A stretch of DNA of 50,103 bases from Deltaproteobacteria bacterium UBA4427 (GTDB lineage Bacteria > Myxococcota_A > UBA9160 > UBA4427): the NCBI GenBank assembly GCA_002390675.1, contig DGPZ01000085.1:15324-65426 (forward strand). Reading direction: 5' to 3'. The position numbers were made by a program, and so were the translations under genes. Numbering within the stretch: position 1 is the stretch's first letter; each line of letters starts with the position of its first letter. This document shows, piece after piece, positions 8,134 to 17,672 of the stretch. The notes below the pieces were generated by a model. It did not search any database, was not told the origin of the DNA, and saw nothing but the letters and a program-made list of their open reading frames with translations.

Positions 8134-9138
8134 ATGAGTCTGGAAGAAGCAGGGAATCGAGTGCGCGAGGGACTACTCAAAGAGGTTGGGCAACCCTTTG
8201 GCGAGGGCGGGCGAACGGTTGCACCCGATCCGGTGAATGTTCCGATGATTCGGCATTGGGTGGACGCACTTGATGACCAAAACCCGATCTATCTCGATGA
8301 CTCCGCAGCGCAGGCGGCGGGGCATGAAGGAATCGTTGCGCCTCCGGCCATGTTGCAGACATGGGGCATGCAGCGCCCGAAGATCGAGGGTATCGCGGAG
8401 CGCGGAGGCTCCGCACAGGATTCCAAAGGAGAGAGCCCGATCACGGTGCTCGCTGCTGAGGGATTCACGGGAACGCTCGCCACGAACTCAGAGCTCGAAT
8501 TCGATCGCTATCTGCGGCCCGGCGACTTGCTGAGTTCAGGCGGCATCCTCGAATCGATTTCCGAGTTGAAGACGACGGGGCTCGGGCGCGGATATTTTGT
8601 CACGTGGGTGACGGAATACTGCGACCAGACGGGCGCTTCGGTTGGCCGCCAGCGATTTCGCGTCTTCAAGTTCGCTCCGGGCGCCACGGATCCGAATGCT
8701 GGGAACGGGAAGAAGTCGGGTGGGGCGGGCACGGTCAAGCCAGAGCCTACGGGCGAGGAGCTACCGGCCTTCGACTTGAAAGTGACGTCGACGGTGATCG
8801 TAGCCGGTGCGATCGCTTCACGGGATTTCATGCCAGTGCATCATGATGCCGATTTTGCGCGAGCCCAAGGCGCGCCGGATCTCTTCATGAATATTTTGAC
8901 GACGAACGGTTACGTCGGGCGCTTCGTGTCGGACTGGGCGGGGCCACAGGCGCGGCTGGGCAAGATCGCGATTCGGCTTGGCGGTCCGGCAGTACCCGGG
9001 CAGGTGATGCGATTCACGGGTCGCGTGACTGGGGACTCGGCGGTCCCTGGTGGCCGTTTAAAGACGGTGGCCCTCGCGGCGATCAATGACTTAGGCGCCC
9101 ATGCCACGGGGACGGTCGAGGTGACCGTCCCCGCATAG
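8134..9138 (+). CDS. MaoC-family double-hotdog enoyl-CoA hydratase/dehydratase
   Basis: This 334-residue protein hydrates or dehydrates acyl-CoA thioesters. The first half is a FAS1/MaoC N-terminal-type hotdog (WVDALDDQNPIYLDD with APPAM following). After a Gly- and Lys-rich linker near residues 188-206 the second half carries a MaoC-like segment, SRDFMPVHHDADFARAQG, where family members place the catalytic Asp and His. The ATG at 8134 has GGAGG at an eight-base spacing; a TTG 48 bases earlier in the same frame lacks such support. Steroid degraders use a related two-hotdog hydratase (ChsH1-ChsH2) for side-chain beta-oxidation, and a DUF35 protein and thiolase of that style are encoded at 36.9-38.7 kb. 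A shared pathway is inference. Confidence 0.85.
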   Translation: MSLEEAGNRVREGLLKEVGQPFGEGGRTVAPDPVNVPMIRHWVDALDDQNPIYLDDSAAQAAGHEGIVAPPAMLQTWGMQRPKIEGIAERGGSAQDSKGESPITVLAAEGFTGTLATNSELEFDRYLRPGDLLSSGGILESISELKTTGLGRGYFVTWVTEYCDQTGASVGRQRFRVFKFAPGATDPNAGNGKKSGGAGTVKPEPTGEELPAFDLKVTSTVIVAGAIASRDFMPVHHDADFARAQGAPDLFMNILTTNGYVGRFVSDWAGPQARLGKIAIRLGGPAVPGQVMRFTGRVTGDSAVPGGRLKTVALAAINDLGAHATGTVEVTVPA

Positions 9139-9206
9139 GGCTGGGTAATACGCGTTCGGGCCCCGCAGTTTGGGCCTGGGCGCGTCGTGCCTGCTGGAGC
9201 CCGGTT

Positions 9207-11432
9207 CTAGATCCCGTCGATGATCGCGTTGAGCGTGGCACTCGGGCGCATGATCTTCGTCGCTAGCGCGACATCGGGCTTGTAGTAGCCGTCGATATCC
9301 TGGGGCGGGCCCTGGACACTGGTCAGCTCGGTCATGATTTTGTCTTCGTTCGCAGAAAGAGCAGCGGCGATCGGCTTGAACTTTGCCGCGAGTGCCGGAT
9401 CTGTCGACTGGGCCGAGACGGCTTGGGCCCAGTACATGGCCAGGTAGAACTGGCTGCCGCGGTTGTCGATCTCGTGGACCTTGCGCGAGGGCGCCTTGCT
9501 GTTGAGGAGCAGCTGAGCCGTCGCAGAGTCAAGCGTTTGGCCTAATAGTCTTGCCGCACCATTGTCGAAGTTCTCTCCGAGATGCTCGAGAGAAGCCGCG
9601 AGTGCAAGGAACTCGCCTAGCGAATCCCATCTTAGATGACCTTCCTCTTCGAATTGCTGCACGTGCTTCGGAGCCGAGCCCCCCGCGCCGGTCTCGAAGA
9701 GGCCGCCGCCATTCATGAGAGGGACGATCGAGAGCATTTTTGCGGACGTCCCAATCTCAAGGATCGGGAAGAGGTCAGTGAGGTAATCGCGAAGCACGTT
9801 GCCTGTGACCGAGATCGTGTTCTCGCCACGCCTAATCCGTTCAATCGAAAGCTTCATTGCGTCGACCGGAGTCATAATGCGAATATCAAGACCCTTCGTG
9901 TCGTGGTCTCCTAGATAGGCGTTCACTTTTTTGATCAGCTGTGCGTCGTGCGCGCGGTCCGCATCGAGCCAGAAGATCGTGGGCCATCCCGTTGCTCGCG
10001 CGCGTGTTACGGCGAGCTTGACCCAATCGCGAATCGGGGCATCCTTCACCTGGCAAGCGCGCCAGATATCGCCTTCTTCTACGTCGTGGCCAAGCAGCGT
10101 GTTACCCGCAGCATCCACGACTTCAATCTTGCCGTCCGACGAGACTTCGAAGGTCTTGTCGTGGGATCCGTACTCCTCGGCCTTCTGAGCCATGAGGCCG
10201 ACATTGGGGACCGTGCCCATCGTCGTCGGGTCGTAGGCGCCGTTTGCCTTGCAGTCTTCGATAACCGCCTGATAAACGCCGGCGTAGCTCGAATCAGGAA
10301 TCACGGCCTTGCAGTCCTGCAGGTCGCCGGCGGGATTCCACATCCCGCCGGAGTCGCGAATCATCGGCGGCATAGAAGCGTCGATAATAATGTCCGAGGG
10401 CACGTGGAGGTTTGTTACGCCTTTGTCTGAGTTGACCATGGCCATAGGCGGTCTAGCGGCATAACAATCCTTAATGTCGGATTCGATCGCTGCGCGTTCC
10501 GCGTCAGGCAATGTCGCGATTTTCTCTTCGAGGTCGCCGAAGCCGTTCTTAACGTCGACACCGAGCGTGTCGAGGGTGGCGGCATGCTTCTCGAACACCG
10601 GGGCGTAGAAGACCTTCACTGCATGGCCGAAGATGATCGGGTCGGAGACCTTCATCATCGTTGCCTTCATGTGGAGCGAAAAGAGCACGTTCTTCGCTGC
10701 GGAGTCTTCGATCTGTTCCGCGAGAAAAGCGACGAGAGATTTCTTACTCATGCGGGTGGCGTCGATGACTTCATCGGCGAGGAGCGGAATGCCTTCTTTC
10801 AGTACGGTCTTCGTTCCGTCCGAAGCAGTGTGGACGATGTTGACGCTCGTCGAGTCGGCGACAGTGACAGACTTCTCATTGTGCCGAAAGTCGCCGTCGC
10901 TCATGGTCGAGACGTGGGTCTTGGAGTCGTTGGACCACTTGCCCATGCGATGAGGATTCTGTCGGGCGTATTCCTTGACCGCGTTAGGTGCGCGGCGATC
11001 GGAATTACCTTCACGAAGCACCGGGTTCACAGCGGATCCCTTGACCGAGTCATAGGTCGCCTTGGTCTGGCGCTCATCGTCGTTCGACGGCTCATCGGGA
11101 TAGTCGGGGAGGGCGTAGCCCTTGGCTTGAAGCTCGGCGATCGCGTCCTTCATTTGGGGGACGGAAGCGGATACGTTCGGCAGTTTGATGACGTTGGCTT
11201 CGGGTGTCTTTACGAGGCTACCAAGTTCCGCGAGACCGTCTGCCTCGCGCTGTTCCGGTTTGAGTCGGTCGGGGAAGACGGCGAGTAGACGACCGGCAAG
11301 GGAAATATCGCGAGTTTCGACGGGCACGCCGGTAGCGCCCGCAAAGGCGCGAATGATTGGAAGAAACGCGTGGGTGGCGAGGGCCGGCGCTTCGTCGGTC
11401 CACGTATAGATGATGGGAGGAGACTGGCTCAT
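9207..11432 (-). CDS. icd: NADP-dependent isocitrate dehydrogenase, monomeric type
   Basis: This TCA-cycle enzyme converts isocitrate to 2-oxoglutarate and CO2 with reduction of NADP. The 741-residue length fits the monomeric class of about 740 residues and not the 416-residue dimeric class. Highly characteristic segments are visible: TWTDEAPALATHAFLPII at the start, SLHMKATMMKVSDPIIFGH in the middle and FWLDADRAHDAQLI later. The start at 11432 is an ATG followed directly by the conserved N-terminus. It is transcribed in the same direction as the SGNH hydrolase and SDR genes upstream, separated by about 130 bases with no obvious terminator. The product acts in the cytoplasm and supplies NADPH, which the many oxygenases nearby would consume. 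Confidence 0.97.
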   Translation of the reverse strand: MSQSPPIIYTWTDEAPALATHAFLPIIRAFAGATGVPVETRDISLAGRLLAVFPDRLKPEQREADGLAELGSLVKTPEANVIKLPNVSASVPQMKDAIAELQAKGYALPDYPDEPSNDDERQTKATYDSVKGSAVNPVLREGNSDRRAPNAVKEYARQNPHRMGKWSNDSKTHVSTMSDGDFRHNEKSVTVADSTSVNIVHTASDGTKTVLKEGIPLLADEVIDATRMSKKSLVAFLAEQIEDSAAKNVLFSLHMKATMMKVSDPIIFGHAVKVFYAPVFEKHAATLDTLGVDVKNGFGDLEEKIATLPDAERAAIESDIKDCYAARPPMAMVNSDKGVTNLHVPSDIIIDASMPPMIRDSGGMWNPAGDLQDCKAVIPDSSYAGVYQAVIEDCKANGAYDPTTMGTVPNVGLMAQKAEEYGSHDKTFEVSSDGKIEVVDAAGNTLLGHDVEEGDIWRACQVKDAPIRDWVKLAVTRARATGWPTIFWLDADRAHDAQLIKKVNAYLGDHDTKGLDIRIMTPVDAMKLSIERIRRGENTISVTGNVLRDYLTDLFPILEIGTSAKMLSIVPLMNGGGLFETGAGGSAPKHVQQFEEEGHLRWDSLGEFLALAASLEHLGENFDNGAARLLGQTLDSATAQLLLNSKAPSRKVHEIDNRGSQFYLAMYWAQAVSAQSTDPALAAKFKPIAAALSANEDKIMTELTSVQGPPQDIDGYYKPDVALATKIMRPSATLNAIIDGI

Positions 11433-11563
11433 GTTGGGAATCTCTCTGAAAAGTCGGCTAGTTGCGAGGTTCAGAACAGCGGTTTATTGGTGTGCTCGCG
11501 GCTTCGCGCGGCGCATCTGACTGTTCGACGAGCCGAGGTTCTAACAGAATTGGCGGTGGGTCT

Positions 11564-12274
11564 CTACCCGGCTCCGAGTTCCGCCAGCAGCCGCGGCCGA
11601 ACGATCTCTGTCCAGAGGGCGTAGCCCTCTTCTGATAGATGCAGGCCATCGAACCTGAATAGCTCGGGCGGCGGCGCCTCACCGGCGCCCAGCTCGACCA
11701 TGGGCGAGCTCACGTCGAGGATCCGAACCAGCGGATCCGCCGCCGCGATCACGCGGATGCGCTCATTGGCTTTCTGCATCTCGGGCCACAAATCCCAGCG
11801 CAGCCGGGATGCCTTAATCGTGAGGTAGTAGACCGGAATCTCGGGCAGCGTCTCGCGAACCTTGGCGAGAAGCTGTCGAAAATCGGCTTCGACGACCTCC
11901 GGAGTCTTCCCTGAACCGATGTCGTTGTCGCCAACGTAGACGACGAGAGCACGTGGCGCGTAGGGCTTTATGATTCGGTCAGCGTTGTGCACGACATGGG
12001 ACATATGTGCGCCGCCGAACCCGCGATTCAGAACGCGCAGTGGCTCCATATCTTCGGTCAGCGAAGTCCAGAAGCGGATGCTCGAACTCCCGGTAAAAAG
12101 AACGAGCCCTTTTTCAGGTGGCGCAATGGCATCGGCTGCTTCGAAGGCGATTATTTCGTCTTCCCAAAAGTCAGGCTCCGCTGCCACATCTTGCCAGGAG
12201 ACCGAGATCCAAATCCCGCCCGCGACGACGAGGGCGATCAGGCTCAGAAGTATACTAAGTCCTAGGCGCTTCAT
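11564..12274 (-). CDS. SGNH/GDSL-family hydrolase with N-terminal membrane anchor
   Basis: This 236-residue esterase or acylhydrolase begins with a hydrophobic helix (about residues 5-26), so the catalytic domain is likely anchored at or exported across the inner membrane. SGNH blocks are in order: GSSSIRFW at 62-69 (nucleophile Ser), the conserved Gly in GFGGAH at 85-90, the Asn in GDND at 115-118 and DGLHLS near the C-terminus (catalytic Asp and His). The start at 12274 lies five bases after the SDR stop codon, so translation is probably coupled. The frame is open further upstream, but that part overlaps the SDR gene. The substrate is unknown. Confidence 0.88.
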   Translation of the reverse strand: MKRLGLSILLSLIALVVAGGIWISVSWQDVAAEPDFWEDEIIAFEAADAIAPPEKGLVLFTGSSSIRFWTSLTEDMEPLRVLNRGFGGAHMSHVVHNADRIIKPYAPRALVVYVGDNDIGSGKTPEVVEADFRQLLAKVRETLPEIPVYYLTIKASRLRWDLWPEMQKANERIRVIAAADPLVRILDVSSPMVELGAGEAPPPELFRFDGLHLSEEGYALWTEIVRPRLLAELGAG

Positions 12275-12279
12275 GCGAA

Positions 12280-13089
12280 TCAGCTCGGGATCGGGAAGGC
12301 TGCCGGGAAATCGTTCGTACGCAGCAATGCGTCGGTGCCGCCGTCGATAAAGATGACAGAGCCTACGAAGAACCGCGCGGTCGGACCTAACAAGAAGCAG
12401 ATTAAGCTCGCGATTTCTTCGGGCTTGCCATTGCGACCGATCGGCATTGGGAACTTGTCCATATGCGGGCCGATCGCCGGATCGGCCATGCCTTCCGCGA
12501 CCATTGCGGTCTCGGTCTTGCCAGGGGCGATCGCGTTCATGTTGATGCCGCGCCCGATCCACTCTTCCTTAACAGCTCGCTCGCGGAGCCAGCGAGCGAG
12601 CGCCATCTTGGTCGCGGGATAAGCCATGAGCGAGCCCGTCTTGTCCCCAACTGCACGCGCCGCTTCTTCGTCGCCCGTCGCAAGGGCTTCGACGAGCTTC
12701 ATAGGCAGCCCCGGCGCAGTCGTCGTTGAATTGGAGGACAGTGCGACGACTGAGGCTTCACCGCTTGCGGCGAGGGCATCATGGAGGCCATCGATCATTT
12801 CGACCGTTCCGAAGTAGTTGAGACTGACGAGCAGGCTGCCCGGGCGATCGGGAAGACCGCTGAGCCCGGCGCAGGGGACGAAGCCGTCGAGCTTTCCGTC
12901 GCAGTGCTCGAGAATGCCGGCGACCGCGGCCTTTCGACCGTCGTGGGTCGAGAGGTCGGCGATCAGGCTCTTGCTGGTGTTGGCCTTGTTGACGTCTACG
13001 CCAATCGTGCGATGGCCTTCGCTCTGGAGTTGGGCGGCGGTGGCCCGACCGATGCCGGATGCGGCGCCTGTGATCGCAATCGTCTTCAT
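12280..13089 (-). CDS. Short-chain dehydrogenase/reductase (3-alpha-HSD/coniferyl alcohol dehydrogenase-like)
   Basis: This 269-residue classical-type SDR interconverts alcohols and ketones with NAD(P). The cofactor motif TGAASGIG is at residues 6-13 and the catalytic YPATK gives YxxxK in the second half. The long insertion before the active-site Tyr and the acidic DVNKAN after beta-2 resemble the group that holds 3-alpha-hydroxysteroid dehydrogenase/carbonyl reductase and coniferyl-alcohol dehydrogenase. AGGAG sits six bases upstream of the ATG. It heads a two-gene unit with the SGNH hydrolase and is divergent from the SnoaL-like gene; the 158 bases between starts must hold both promoters. 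Steroid versus aromatic alcohol cannot be decided here. Confidence 0.9.
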   Translation of the reverse strand: MKTIAITGAASGIGRATAAQLQSEGHRTIGVDVNKANTSKSLIADLSTHDGRKAAVAGILEHCDGKLDGFVPCAGLSGLPDRPGSLLVSLNYFGTVEMIDGLHDALAASGEASVVALSSNSTTTAPGLPMKLVEALATGDEEAARAVGDKTGSLMAYPATKMALARWLRERAVKEEWIGRGINMNAIAPGKTETAMVAEGMADPAIGPHMDKFPMPIGRNGKPEEIASLICFLLGPTARFFVGSVIFIDGGTDALLRTNDFPAAFPIPS

Positions 13090-13247
13090 TATGAGCTCCT
13101 GTTGCAGTCAGTGCCGGCCAACGCCGGCCTTGAATAATAACGGCACAGCCGTGATCCTGCCTCTCCTTACGCCGATCCTGCGATGGGCGCTTCGCGCTGC
13201 TGTTGTAGGCTGCGGAGGCAGATTGAACCGAAATTTAGGAGAAACCC

Positions 13248-13766
13248 ATGAGCATCCCCGAGCCCCAAATTCCTGGCGCGTTGACCCCCAACCAGGCGGC
13301 GGACCTCGCGTCGATCCAGCAGCGCATTTTCTTTTACGGCTGGTGCATCGATCATCGACGTTTCGAAGATCTCGACGAGCTTTTTCTGCCGGAGTCCGTG
13401 GTTCACTATGACACGCCCGGTGGCACGAAGGGCACTTGGCCTGAAATTAGAGAGTGGCTCAAGCCGGCACTACAGATTTTTCGCGCGACTCAGCACAATA
13501 TGCATAACACGATGATCGCGTTTGAGGGCGTCGACGAAGCGACGACGACGACTTATGGCCACCTCGTCCATTTTCAAGAGAAGAAGGACGGGGCAATTAA
13601 CATGTTCCGGCATTCGGCAATCTATCGCGACCGATGGGTGCGGCGCGAAGGCTTGTGGCGTCCGCTCGAGCGAACTCTCACAAATCTCGGCGAGGATGGC
13701 CCGGTCTTCTTCGGCGACGACGTCGTCTCGTTTGCCGCGCCGAAGTCGGTGTCCGCTTCAGTTTAG
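13248..13766 (+). CDS. SnoaL-like/NTF2-fold protein
   Basis: This 172-residue protein has the cone-shaped NTF2-like fold shared by scytalone dehydratase, ketosteroid isomerase and SnoaL. Recognisable features are an early helix followed by YGWCIDHRRFEDLDELF, a Tyr/Asp pair, and a central H-N-M-H-N segment before the beta strands. AGGAG lies six bases before the ATG. Members of this subgroup are abundant in steroid- and polyketide-metabolising bacteria and act as small dehydratases, isomerases or binding proteins. It is divergent from the SDR gene and convergent with the DUF3604 gene, 63 bases away. A second, shorter relative is at 34882-35310. Confidence 0.8.
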   Translation: MSIPEPQIPGALTPNQAADLASIQQRIFFYGWCIDHRRFEDLDELFLPESVVHYDTPGGTKGTWPEIREWLKPALQIFRATQHNMHNTMIAFEGVDEATTTTYGHLVHFQEKKDGAINMFRHSAIYRDRWVRREGLWRPLERTLTNLGEDGPVFFGDDVVSFAAPKSVSASV

Positions 13767-13829
13767 CCTGATCCTCGAAATAATCGCGCGTGCTTCGGCG
13801 CTTGCTTCGAGACCTACTCTGGCCTTCTC

Positions 13830-15863
13830 TTATTGCTGCGTCGGCGAATACCAAATGGGGGAGGAGTAGGCTCGATCCTGATTGACGCGGTCCTTCACTT
13901 CGGCGGGCACGTCGCTTCCGAAGACTGCGGCGTCGTAGTCGGTCCAGCGGGGCGTCGGGATCTCTAGAACACGGACGTAGTAGAAGGCGGCTTCATCCGG
14001 GTCGAAGTCAGGGTCGCGCCATACGGTGATAAGCTCCGCTGCACCGATCTCATTGGTGTACGTCGCCCCTGCTTGATCAACGGTCGTGCCGACCGGGTCG
14101 AGTTTCCCACTCCTGCGAATGCGGCGCCGGTCACGTCGCTTGGGGTCGTTGTTTGACCACATGACGTCATGGACGCGCTCGAAGGTCTCGCCGCCTTCGC
14201 CTAACCAACCCTTTACGACCTGGATACGATCGAGGTTCGCACCAATGGGATCGCGGCTTGCGGCGATCAGAAAAGAGGGGACGCGACCGCGCGGGCGGTC
14301 GCCGAGGTCACTGCCCATCGACACACCCCTCGCGTAACCGATGCGCGCGACATCCGCGCTATTCGCATCTTCGTCCTTGAAGCCCCAGCCTCCAAAGAAT
14401 CGAAGTGTGATTCGCGGGCCGGTCGTCGCATAAACTTCCTTGCGGGTCATCGCATCGAAGATCGATTCGCGGGTGTTTTCACGCGCCCATACGGCGGCAT
14501 AACCAGAGGCAGCTTGTTGCCAGCCCATCGTGATAAAATCGCCGGCTTTGCCGACAGGGCGCGTAGCGCGGGTGGCAGAGGGTTCCATGCCCGCGCTGTG
14601 CTTGCCAAAGAAGTTGTTCTCGTCCGCGGTCGCCAGGGCGGTATGCGAGTCCGTTGATCCGATCATGCCGAAGCGGAAGGGGTTGACGCCAAGCTCTCCG
14701 AAAAGGCTGAGGCCGAGCTTGAGCGCGCCGCGCGCGTACTCGAACTCGAGCATGTCACTCGTTTTGGGTACGCCCGCAAAGTTACCCTCGTCCCAGCTTT
14801 CGTAGTCAGCGAATTCGTCGTCGGGAGAGAGAAAGGGGTGCGCCTCGCCGTCTCCTTTGATCTGCGTCACCTCTGCGAGGGGTTCCCAGCGCGCGCGTCG
14901 GTTCGCATAGTTCGCGTCGATCGGGTTCCCGTCGCGAGTCTCAGGGCGGAAGAGGAGGCCGTTCGAGAGATTACCGTTATGCGGAATCGCGAGAACACGC
15001 CCTCCTGTTTCGGCTTCGTATCGGCCTAACGATGCCCAAAGGTCCTCGGGGTCATCGCTCATATAGGAAGAGAAGGGGAGTCTGCCCTTCAACTTATCTG
15101 CGCCGTCTCGGTAGATGACCACGCGATGTAAGTTGCTGCCGCCGGGCCACGACGTCCATTCGTAGCCGATGAAAGCTGTAAAGGCTCCAGGCGCGTTATG
15201 CCGTTCGGCCGCTTCTACGTTTTGCGCCCAAGCAGGCCCGATGATTTTGGGATCGTTCAGTTCGTCGGGCCAACCCTTCATGCGACCTTCTAACGAGATC
15301 TGGAGGCCTGCTTTCGGATTGCCGACCTCAATCAAGAGTCGCCGCCATTCCTTGAGACGATCATTCGCGAGGAGTGTTTCGTCCTCGCCGACAAGCGCGG
15401 TCATCGAACCCATCCCGTTCGCATGATCGGCGACGACCAGAAAATCGAGTGGACGGTCAAGGCGTGCCTTTTGACCATGCGTCGCAATAACGGTTCCGCC
15501 CTTGGCGAAGCGGTAGGCCTGGTCCGCATCGAGGGTTACGCCAAAGCTGTAGGCGTCTTGCGAGAGCTGGGTATGGAGATGGGTGTCTCCCCAGAGAAGC
15601 GTTCGCGGGAAGTCTTCTCGGGTCGCAGGCGAGTACGAAGGAGCGTTTAAAGGAGCGCCCAAAGGAGCGGTGTCGACCACTTCTTCGGCTGCGGCGTCGA
15701 GCTGAGAGCTCGCCGCCGCCGAATGCGCTTCGTGTCCATCTGCCTCGGCTTGGGAAAGGGGTGTCAGGCAGAGCGCGAGCGCAAGCAGCGTCCGGCCGCT
15801 GGTCGCAATTGCGACATTCAGGAGTGCAACAAGAGAAGTCAGAGACGGACTCGGTCGGGACAC
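13830..15863 (-). CDS. Exported DUF3604-family protein (PHP-like metal site)
   Basis: This 677-residue protein starts at a GTG at 15863 that has GAGGAG at a six-base spacing. The N-terminus has a long hydrophobic stretch ending in PLSQAEA, so it is probably secreted to the periplasm. The mature part begins with GDTHLHTQLSQDAYSFG and has further His/Asp clusters (VVADHANGMGS, IPHNGNLSNG, IGSTDSHT) that resemble the metal ligands of PHP phosphoesterases. The family is widespread in marine bacteria and has no agreed function; a periplasmic metal-dependent hydrolase is the best reading. It is divergent from the GMC dehydrogenase gene with 144 bases between starts. Confidence 0.88.
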   Translation of the reverse strand: MSRPSPSLTSLVALLNVAIATSGRTLLALALCLTPLSQAEADGHEAHSAAASSQLDAAAEEVVDTAPLGAPLNAPSYSPATREDFPRTLLWGDTHLHTQLSQDAYSFGVTLDADQAYRFAKGGTVIATHGQKARLDRPLDFLVVADHANGMGSMTALVGEDETLLANDRLKEWRRLLIEVGNPKAGLQISLEGRMKGWPDELNDPKIIGPAWAQNVEAAERHNAPGAFTAFIGYEWTSWPGGSNLHRVVIYRDGADKLKGRLPFSSYMSDDPEDLWASLGRYEAETGGRVLAIPHNGNLSNGLLFRPETRDGNPIDANYANRRARWEPLAEVTQIKGDGEAHPFLSPDDEFADYESWDEGNFAGVPKTSDMLEFEYARGALKLGLSLFGELGVNPFRFGMIGSTDSHTALATADENNFFGKHSAGMEPSATRATRPVGKAGDFITMGWQQAASGYAAVWARENTRESIFDAMTRKEVYATTGPRITLRFFGGWGFKDEDANSADVARIGYARGVSMGSDLGDRPRGRVPSFLIAASRDPIGANLDRIQVVKGWLGEGGETFERVHDVMWSNNDPKRRDRRRIRRSGKLDPVGTTVDQAGATYTNEIGAAELITVWRDPDFDPDEAAFYYVRVLEIPTPRWTDYDAAVFGSDVPAEVKDRVNQDRAYSSPIWYSPTQQ

Positions 15864-16007
15864 TGGATACTCCTCGCCAAGCGTGCGGCGATGCTGGGTC
15901 GACACCAAATGTACGCGATCTCACGCCTTTCCAGTACATCACGAACGTGGAATGCTCCGGGGGCACATGGCGACGTGTGAAGAGTGTCGCCGGGGAGAGT
16001 CTGTGCG

Positions 16008-17672
16008 ATGGCGGTTTCGAAGCAGGAATATGATGTCTGTGTGATCGGGACCGGCGCTGGTGGTGGCGTCATGATCGATCAGCTGACGGCGGCGGGCTTT
16101 GAGGTCGTTGCGCTTGAGCGGGGAGGGCGGGTCGGGCCCATCGATTTCGACGACGATGAACTTCGGAATGTGATCCGAGACGAGGTTTTTTCGCCGGACC
16201 AGCTCGAGACGTACCGGCACGACGCGGACTCTTCAAGCCTAACGGGTCGCTTCAGCCATCTCGCGCATTGCGTCGGCGGTACGATGACCCATTGGGCTGC
16301 GTGGTCCTGGCGATTTCAGCCCGATGATTTCGAGGTGCTTTCAAAGGAGGGGCCGGTCGAAGGTGCGAGCCTTGCGGATTGGCCAATCTCCTACGAGGAA
16401 CTCGAGCCTTTCTATACAAAGGCGGAGCACGAGTTTGGTGTTGCTGGAGATCATACGAAGAATCCCTTCGGCGCCCCGCAGACGACGGCGCTGCCTAACC
16501 CGCCGCATCCGATCCGCGTCTCAGCACAAAAATTCAACGCAGGGGCGAAGAAGCTCGGGTATCACCCCTTTGCGGTGCCAAAGGCGATTAACTCTCGGCC
16601 CTTCGGCGGACGTCCCCGATGTATGTACGGCGGCGCTTGCCGCTCTTACGGATGTCCGATTCATGCCAAGGCGACGACGCTTTCCATTTCGCTTCCGCGT
16701 GCAGAGCGCTCGAATAATCTGGATCTGCGCGAGAACGCGATGGTCTTCGATCTGCCGATTGACGCTTCGGGTCGCGTGACGGGCGCTCGCTATTTCGACA
16801 AAGCTGGCAATGAGCAGGAGGTGAAAGCGAAGCACACAATTGTGTCGGCTGGATCGATTGGCACACCGCAACTCCTGCTGCTCTCGAAATCAGCTTTGTT
16901 CCCCCAAGGTCTTGGGAACGGCTCGGGCCTCGTGGGACGCAATCTCACTTTCCATCATCACCCTTCGGCTATGGGCGTCTTCGATGAAGATCTTCGTGGC
17001 TACACAGGCCTCGAGTCCCACGGAGCCCTCGACGATCTTCACGCGAGTGATTCAAAGCGCGGCTTCATTCGCGGCGGAGTGGTCGCAGAGCTAAACACGT
17101 TTACTCATCAACCGATCGCCTACGCCGCGGTCCTGGCGAACGATCATTCCTTCGGTTCGAGTTGGGGCGCTGGACTCAAGGATCGCATTCGCGCTTTCCC
17201 TCGGACGCTATCCCTCGCTGTGATCGCGGAAGAGTTGCCTATGGAAGAGAATGGGGTCGATCTAGATCCGGAGGTGCGAGATCGGTTTGGTTTGGCGGTG
17301 CCCCGAGTGACGAAGCGGCAGCACGCGAACGATATTGCCATGTTCAACTGGTACGAAAAGAAGTTGGCGGAGTTGGCCGAAGCGAGCGGCGCGAAACATA
17401 TACGCCCGACCCGAAACCCCGAGGTTCATATCACGTCGACACAAGCGCAAAAGGGGAACGCGCATAATCACGGGACCTCGCGGTTCGGCGTCGATCCTTC
17501 GAAATCGGTCCTTAATAAATGGTGCCGAAGTCATGAGGTGCCAAATCTCTGGGTCGTAGACGGCAGCTTTATGCCTACGAGCGCCGGCTACAACCCAACG
17601 CTCACTATTCTGGCCAACGCCTATCGCGTGGCGGATTATTTTATTCGAGAGGCGAAGAAGCAGTCGCTATGA
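16008..17672 (+). CDS. GMC-family FAD dehydrogenase, large subunit type
   Basis: This 554-residue glucose-methanol-choline-type enzyme binds FAD through IGTGAGGGV near the N-terminus. The C-terminal active site shows the His of NHGTSRFG and the Asn of AGYNPTLT that act in hydride transfer. It resembles the flavoprotein subunit of gluconate/sorbitol/2-keto-gluconate dehydrogenases, not soluble oxidases. Its stop overlaps the next start by four bases (ATGA), and that next gene encodes the matching small subunit with a Tat signal, so the pair is probably exported together to the periplasm. GGAG lies about eight bases before the ATG at 16008. No cytochrome c subunit is encoded nearby. Confidence 0.92.
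   Translation: MAVSKQEYDVCVIGTGAGGGVMIDQLTAAGFEVVALERGGRVGPIDFDDDELRNVIRDEVFSPDQLETYRHDADSSSLTGRFSHLAHCVGGTMTHWAAWSWRFQPDDFEVLSKEGPVEGASLADWPISYEELEPFYTKAEHEFGVAGDHTKNPFGAPQTTALPNPPHPIRVSAQKFNAGAKKLGYHPFAVPKAINSRPFGGRPRCMYGGACRSYGCPIHAKATTLSISLPRAERSNNLDLRENAMVFDLPIDASGRVTGARYFDKAGNEQEVKAKHTIVSAGSIGTPQLLLLSKSALFPQGLGNGSGLVGRNLTFHHHPSAMGVFDEDLRGYTGLESHGALDDLHASDSKRGFIRGGVVAELNTFTHQPIAYAAVLANDHSFGSSWGAGLKDRIRAFPRTLSLAVIAEELPMEENGVDLDPEVRDRFGLAVPRVTKRQHANDIAMFNWYEKKLAELAEASGAKHIRPTRNPEVHITSTQAQKGNAHNHGTSRFGVDPSKSVLNKWCRSHEVPNLWVVDGSFMPTSAGYNPTLTILANAYRVADYFIREAKKQSL

Noticed and set aside
10584..11288. Long plus-strand open frame of 234 codons inside the isocitrate dehydrogenase gene
   Set aside because: It is antisense to a highly conserved gene, shows no domain and arises from the codon bias of the real frame.
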